Shown here one piece after another: positions 60,800 through 64,000 of a DNA stretch of 64,000 bases. A program made the position numbers and the translations under genes. The stretch is taken from the NCBI GenBank assembly GCA_007570785.1, contig ML660213.1:1759414-1823413 (forward strand). The letters are read 5' to 3'. Source of the stretch: Antilocapra americana. Its lineage: Eukaryota; Chordata; Mammalia; Artiodactyla; Antilocapridae. Under the pieces are notes generated by a model. That model had not been told where the DNA came from. It ran no database searches and saw only the letters and a program-made list of their open reading frames with translations. How positions within the stretch are numbered: the stretch's first letter is position 1; each line of letters opens with the position of its first letter.

Positions 60800-60880
60800 C
60801 TGCTCCTGTTGTGCGCCCCCGGCTCCAGTCGCTATGTACCGAACCTCCTTCATGTGAGGCTGTTACTCGATACAGGTATT
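60800..60880 (-). CDS. USH2A: USH2A exon: end of the first FN3 after laminin G (second exon in the window)
   Basis: An 81-bp exon (27 codons) too short for a simple ORF search. It follows a pyrimidine-rich tract ending ATTTAAG and ends GGAGCAG|GTAAAGAG. With the carried-over G it reads EYLYRVTASHEGGSVHSDWS, then RGRTTGA. YLYRVTASHEGG is the F-strand signature of FN3, and SDWS(R)GRT the G strand. Both boundaries are phase 1, and the frame continues from QPFT in the exon 128 bp upstream into APQSVPTPS of the next. I identify it from context and resemblance to usherin. Confidence 0.94.
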
Positions 60881-61008
60881 CTTAAATGGAAATAAGAAGG
60901 AGGAAAAGTTAACATAGGACTCATGGAGACTAGTGGTGGGCTGGCAGGGAGGGAACAAGCGATGAGGAAGAGCCACGGAACACTGAATTTAGAGCATCTC
61001 TGCATTAC
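60881..61008 (-). other. USH2A: USH2A short intron (128 bp)
   Basis: Begins GTAATGCAG at 61008 and ends in a pyrimidine tract and TTTAAG at 60881, on the minus strand. There is no repeat in it. It is the smallest intron here, against 28 kb two introns later. Confidence 0.9.
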
Positions 61009-61212
61009 CTGTGAACGGCTGGAGGTGGCTCTCATAAGCAGTCCGCTCTTCTCCCCGGTACACCAGGATGGAGTCATTTCCCCTGCACTTAGCAGCACTG
61101 TCAGCTGACAAGCATCCATCCAGATTGACTCTGACAGCACCACTGGACACGGATGCCAAGTTAATGACAGCACCCTGTGCAAACTTCACATCCTTCATGC
61201 AACCACCGAAAC
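61009..61212 (-). CDS. USH2A: USH2A exon: end of laminin G domain and start of FN3 array (first exon in the window)
   Basis: A 204-bp exon (68 codons) after an acceptor TTTGCTAG, ending TTCACAG|GTAATG. It reads FGGCMKDVKFAQGAVINLAS, then VSSGAVRVNLDGC, SADSAAKCRGNDS and ILVYRGEERTAYESHLQPFT. FGGCMKDV with the later DGCL is the C-terminal disulfide signature of laminin G domains; LVYRGEE begins the linker into FN3. Both ends are phase 1 (the first codon takes one base from the upstream exon). The methionine in an extended frame at 61258 lies in the intron and is not a start. Usherin binds partners of the ankle-link and periciliary complex through such modules; that role is family knowledge. 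Confidence 0.97.
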
Positions 61213-61754
61213 CTAGCAAACAGTAAGGGATGAGTATCACACAAAGGGCTTGAGTCATTAATTAGCCATCATTTTCGTCCCCTGTAGTACTACGTTTTGA
61301 TGAAGTTGGAGAGGTGGTTTAGACACAATTTTCAAACTTTCAAGTCTTCTGTGGGAGATCCTCTATGCTCCTTTATGCCTGCTTTTTTACCAGGCTAAGC
61401 TGTTGCAGGAAATATTTATATTTACATTATTTTGAAATATATATATATGTAGGTATGTATATATAATCTGATCATTGTAATCCAACTGAATTAGATTCAA
61501 CTGAAAAGTATGTAGTATATCTTTTTAGGAGCAGATTTTTTGCATTCTGTTTATTCTTATGAAATAACATGTAGTCCAGTGGTGCTACATAATGTGTAAG
61601 CAATTATACATTATGGTGAGAGTATTTTCACATGTTCCTCAGTCCTGGAAAATGAAGTTACCTGTATGATTAAGTCTATGTCTAAGTTCCAAAACATAAT
61701 ATGTAAATGAGTATGATTATTCAAGAAGCTCACTGAGGGAAAAAATACACTCTC
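61213..61754 (-). other. USH2A: USH2A intron upstream of the first visible exon
   Basis: AT-rich, with a TA-rich stretch at 61435-61465. No exon or repeat family recognised. The intron extends to the window edge. Confidence 0.7.
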
Positions 61755-61970
61755 AGGTCCCCAGTGGCTCAGTGGTTAAGAATCCACCTGCAATACAGGA
61801 AACATGAATAGATGTAGGTTTAGTCCCAGGGATAGAAAGATCCCCTGGAGGGGAAAATGGCAACCCACTCCAGTATTGTTGCCTGGGAAATCGCATGGAC
61901 AGGGGAGCCTGGCGGGCTGCAGTCCACGGGGTCACAAAGAGTTGGACACGTCCGAGCATGCAAGCACAAA
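61755..61970 (+). mobile_element. Bov-tA SINE, complete
   Basis: Head tcaggtccccagtggctcag, body through ggcaacccactccagtattg to gcatgcaagcacaaag. Confidence 0.92.
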
Positions 61971-61979
61971 GTTCTAATG

Positions 61980-62120
61980 CAGAATAGTAGGAGGTGGTTG
62001 GATAAGATCACCAACTCAATGGGCATGAGTCTGAGCCAACTCCTGAAGACAGTGAAGGACAAGGAAGCCTGACGTCTGCAATCCATGGGGTTGCAAAGAG
62101 TTAGACATGACTTACCAATT
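61980..62120 (+). mobile_element. BovB 3'-end fragment
   Basis: Plus-strand match to the last 140 bp of BovB coding/3' sequence (gggcatgagtctgagccaac), ending ttgcaaagagttagacatga, adjacent to the SINE. Confidence 0.85.
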
Positions 62121-62472
62121 GAACAACAACAAGGAGAAAGAATATAGTTTCAAAATACACTAAAATCATGAGTTATTGCAATGAATTCCATAACAACCAT
62201 TTCATTGTCACAGAACGAAGCCCCAGTTAAATCAGGACTCTTGGGAGCTGTCACTGTGCTCCACCATTTTCACTGAATTCCATAATCTCTATTGTGCAAA
62301 ATGATTACCAGTTTCAGGTTCATGGTCTCAGGACAAGAACCAAATTCAACTTTGGCAACAGCAACACAAGCAGCATCCTGGACCATGTACTCTACTCAGC
62401 TGACTTTAGAATAGCCATGCTGCATTCAGTTCTGGAAGTTTAATAGAGAAGGTGGAGGAGATGGGTTTGAAG
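62121..62472. other. intronic sequence, nothing recognised
   Basis: Unique stretch ending at the left copy of the target-site duplication. Confidence 0.5.
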
Positions 62473-62789
62473 TGTGCACTGACTCCTCTTTTCTTTTTTT
62501 TTTTTTTTTCTATAAAATCCATTATTATAAGAGTTATATTTTCTCTACAATAAATACTAAAACACTTGTGACACTTTTTCATTTTCTTCACAGACAAAAT
62601 CACCACACAATGCGAAGAAATACAATATAACAGGAAGCTATTGACCCTTGTATGAAGGTGACTGACAGCAATGGCTAAATTAAGTCATGCTGCTAATTTA
62701 CCTCCAAAAGTTTATTTAGCACATCAGAAATATCTTTTCTCTTGACAAAGAAAAAAGACAATGAAATGTGCACTGACTCCTCTTTTCTT
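62473..62789 (-). pseudogene. processed retrocopy fragment with poly(A) tail and 23-bp target-site duplication, parent unknown
   Basis: A perfect 23-bp direct repeat starting tgtgcactgactcctc lies at 62473-62495 and 62767-62789; with one mismatch it extends to 28 bp. Between the copies, 14 T residues at 62496-62509 are a poly(A) tail on the minus strand, and the rest (about 257 bp) has no SINE, LINE or LTR pattern I recognise. On the minus strand the 5' part is open for about 22 codons, ending KRKDISDVLNKLLEVN and a stop, followed by about 185 nt of UTR-like sequence. This is the structure of a 5'-truncated mRNA copied by L1 machinery. A noncanonical AATAAT lies near the tail. Parent gene not identified; an unrecognised SINE is the main alternative. 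Confidence 0.75.
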
Positions 62790-63643
62790 AGAGAACCACG
62801 GGGCATCACGTCACCTGGGGAGCAGCAGTAGCTTTGAATGATTTGCTATTTTGTATAAACAGAGATCAATTCTGTGAGGTTTGACAGCACTCTGCTCACA
62901 AAACTGTACACAATTGTCAAAGAAGGGACAAACAGACTGAGTTTGAGATTGCTGGAACACATAGTCTCTTTCTTGAACAAAGCACTGCCAAGTCTGAATG
63001 GTCCCAAACAGATAATTAGTTCTTTTCAAGATTAAAGCCCACCAGCAAGAAATGGAAATAAAACACAATGCAATGCTGAACAGTAAAGTACGTTAATGCT
63101 AACAATGACCATATTGTTCTCTTCAGCATTTATATGGTGCGTTATTCTGTCTTCTAACACATTAAGTTGCAGCCTATTTCCTTTTAAATGCCTTTACTAT
63201 TATTCACATTCCTTTAGGCCTGACTGATCAATACTGCTAGTCTATCTTCAGCACACAGTAGATATTCAGTAAGTTGGGTAAATTGAGTTGAAAGCAATGA
63301 AGCTCAATAGAAAAGCATCTCCTTGAAAATTCAGAAGTTAAGAATTATAATTTCTTTACAGGTAGTAATTTTCTGATGGCACAGAGCTGGGTCGCCTAAC
63401 TTCTCTGGTCTTCTAGTTTCCCTGAAAATAAAAGGATGAACAATTCAAAGACAGTTTTGGCAAAGATTAATGCGCCCTTATGAGGAATATCCCTTTATTG
63501 TTCAAGGGGTACAGAATTTCAGTTCACAGGATGAAAAGAGTACTAGAGATGGATGGTGTTGATGGTTGCTCAAAAACATAAATGTACTAAATGCCTGAAC
63601 TGAACACTTAAAAGTGATTAAGATGGTAAATGGTATGTTAGGT
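62790..63643. other. intronic sequence with unexplained open frames
   Basis: 62811-63068 is open for 85 codons on the minus strand, while the plus strand over 62860-63035 is open for about 55 codons, with TKLYTIVKEGTNRLSLRLLE and SFLNKALPSLNGPKQII. Neither has a start context, and I do not recognise either. The minus frame does not match laminin G, so I do not call it a USH2A exon. 63500-63640 may contain an old retroelement end (gcctgaactgaacacttaaa). Confidence 0.4.
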
Positions 63644-63850
63644 GTTATTGTTGTTTAGTTGCTAAGCCATATCCAGGTCTTTATGAACCCATGGACTGTA
63701 TCCCACCAGGCTCCTCTGCCCATGGAATTTTCCAGGAAAGAATACTGGGTTGCCATTTCCTTCTGCAGGAGATCTTCCCAACCCAGGAATCAAACCCACA
63801 TCTCCTATAAGAGTAGGTGGATTCTTCGAGTCACCCGGCAAGCCCCAATT
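63644..63850 (-). mobile_element. Bov-tA SINE with 11-bp target-site duplication
   Basis: Reversed SINE from ttattgttgtttagttgcta to gagtcacccggcaagcccc. The 11-bp gtatgttaggt flanks it at 63633-63643 and 63851-63861, which fixes its edges. Confidence 0.95.
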
Positions 63851-63861
63851 GTATGTTAGGT

Positions 63862-64000
63862 ATTTGTTGTTGTTGCTCAGTTGTGTCCAGCTCTTTGTGA
63901 CCACTTGGACTGAAGCACGCCAGGCCTCCCTGGCCATCACCATCTCCCAGAGCTTGCTCAAACTCATATCCATTGAGTTGGTGATGCCATCCAATCATCT
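63862..64000 (-). mobile_element. BovB 3' end, cut by the window edge
   Basis: 3' end at the left (ttgttgttgctcagttgtgt) and reversed C-terminal coding sequence to the last base (ggtgatgccatccaatcat). It begins exactly after the SINE's right target-site duplication. Confidence 0.9.

Noticed and set aside
61009..61258. Methionine at 61258 as a gene start
   Set aside because: The frame upstream of 61212 is intron; the exon begins after an AG acceptor and needs one base from an upstream exon.
62811..63068. Upstream USH2A exon
   Set aside because: The peptide does not look like laminin G, the acceptor is weak, and the phase is not supported.

Overview
This is a nuclear genomic window from a ruminant mammal (Bovidae or close kin). 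It is saturated with the ruminant-specific retroposons BovB (an RTE-clade LINE) and Bov-tA/BovA SINEs, plus artiodactyl L1 copies, and it carries a split vertebrate gene with GT-AG introns. No prokaryotic genes, operons or CRISPR arrays are present. Almost every long open reading frame belongs to a retroelement.

The host gene is USH2A (usherin), read on the minus strand. Five exons can be placed: 61009-61212, 60800-60880, 57778-57972, 29568-29681 and 27475-27636. They encode the end of a laminin G domain, the first fibronectin III (FN3) module after it, one complete FN3 module split over two exons, and the first half of the next. All five begin and end in phase 1 and join into one open frame of 252 codons. 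The introns between them are 128, 2827, 28096 and 1931 bp. Bases 1-27474 are downstream intron and 61213-64000 are upstream intron, with no further exon recognised.

Layout: 1-2490 L1 3' ends; 6003-8450 a 2.2 kb BovB set in L1 tails; 9.4-16.1 kb old repeats and L1 pieces; 17.5-24.5 kb SINEs and two BovBs; 25.1-25.8 kb an L1 ORF2 fragment; 27.5-31 kb two exons and repeat-poor intron; 31.6-34.3 kb a BovB with an L1 inside; 34.7-37.1 kb old L1 tails; 37.4-41.3 kb mostly unique sequence; 41.36-44.68 kb a BovB split by a 5'-inverted L1 and a solo endogenous-retrovirus LTR; 45.1-45.4 kb a SINE fused to the 5' end of U2 snRNA; 49.4-51.25 kb two BovBs in opposite orientation; 57.7-61.2 kb three exons; 62.5-62.8 kb a poly(A)-tailed retrocopy with a 23-bp target-site duplication.

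The most notable observations are the U2/SINE chimera, the triple nest at 41.4-44.7 kb and the unidentified retrocopy. I found no candidate for an undescribed multi-gene system. Repeat family names rest on recognition by eye, so edges are good to roughly 5-30 bp unless a target-site duplication fixes them.
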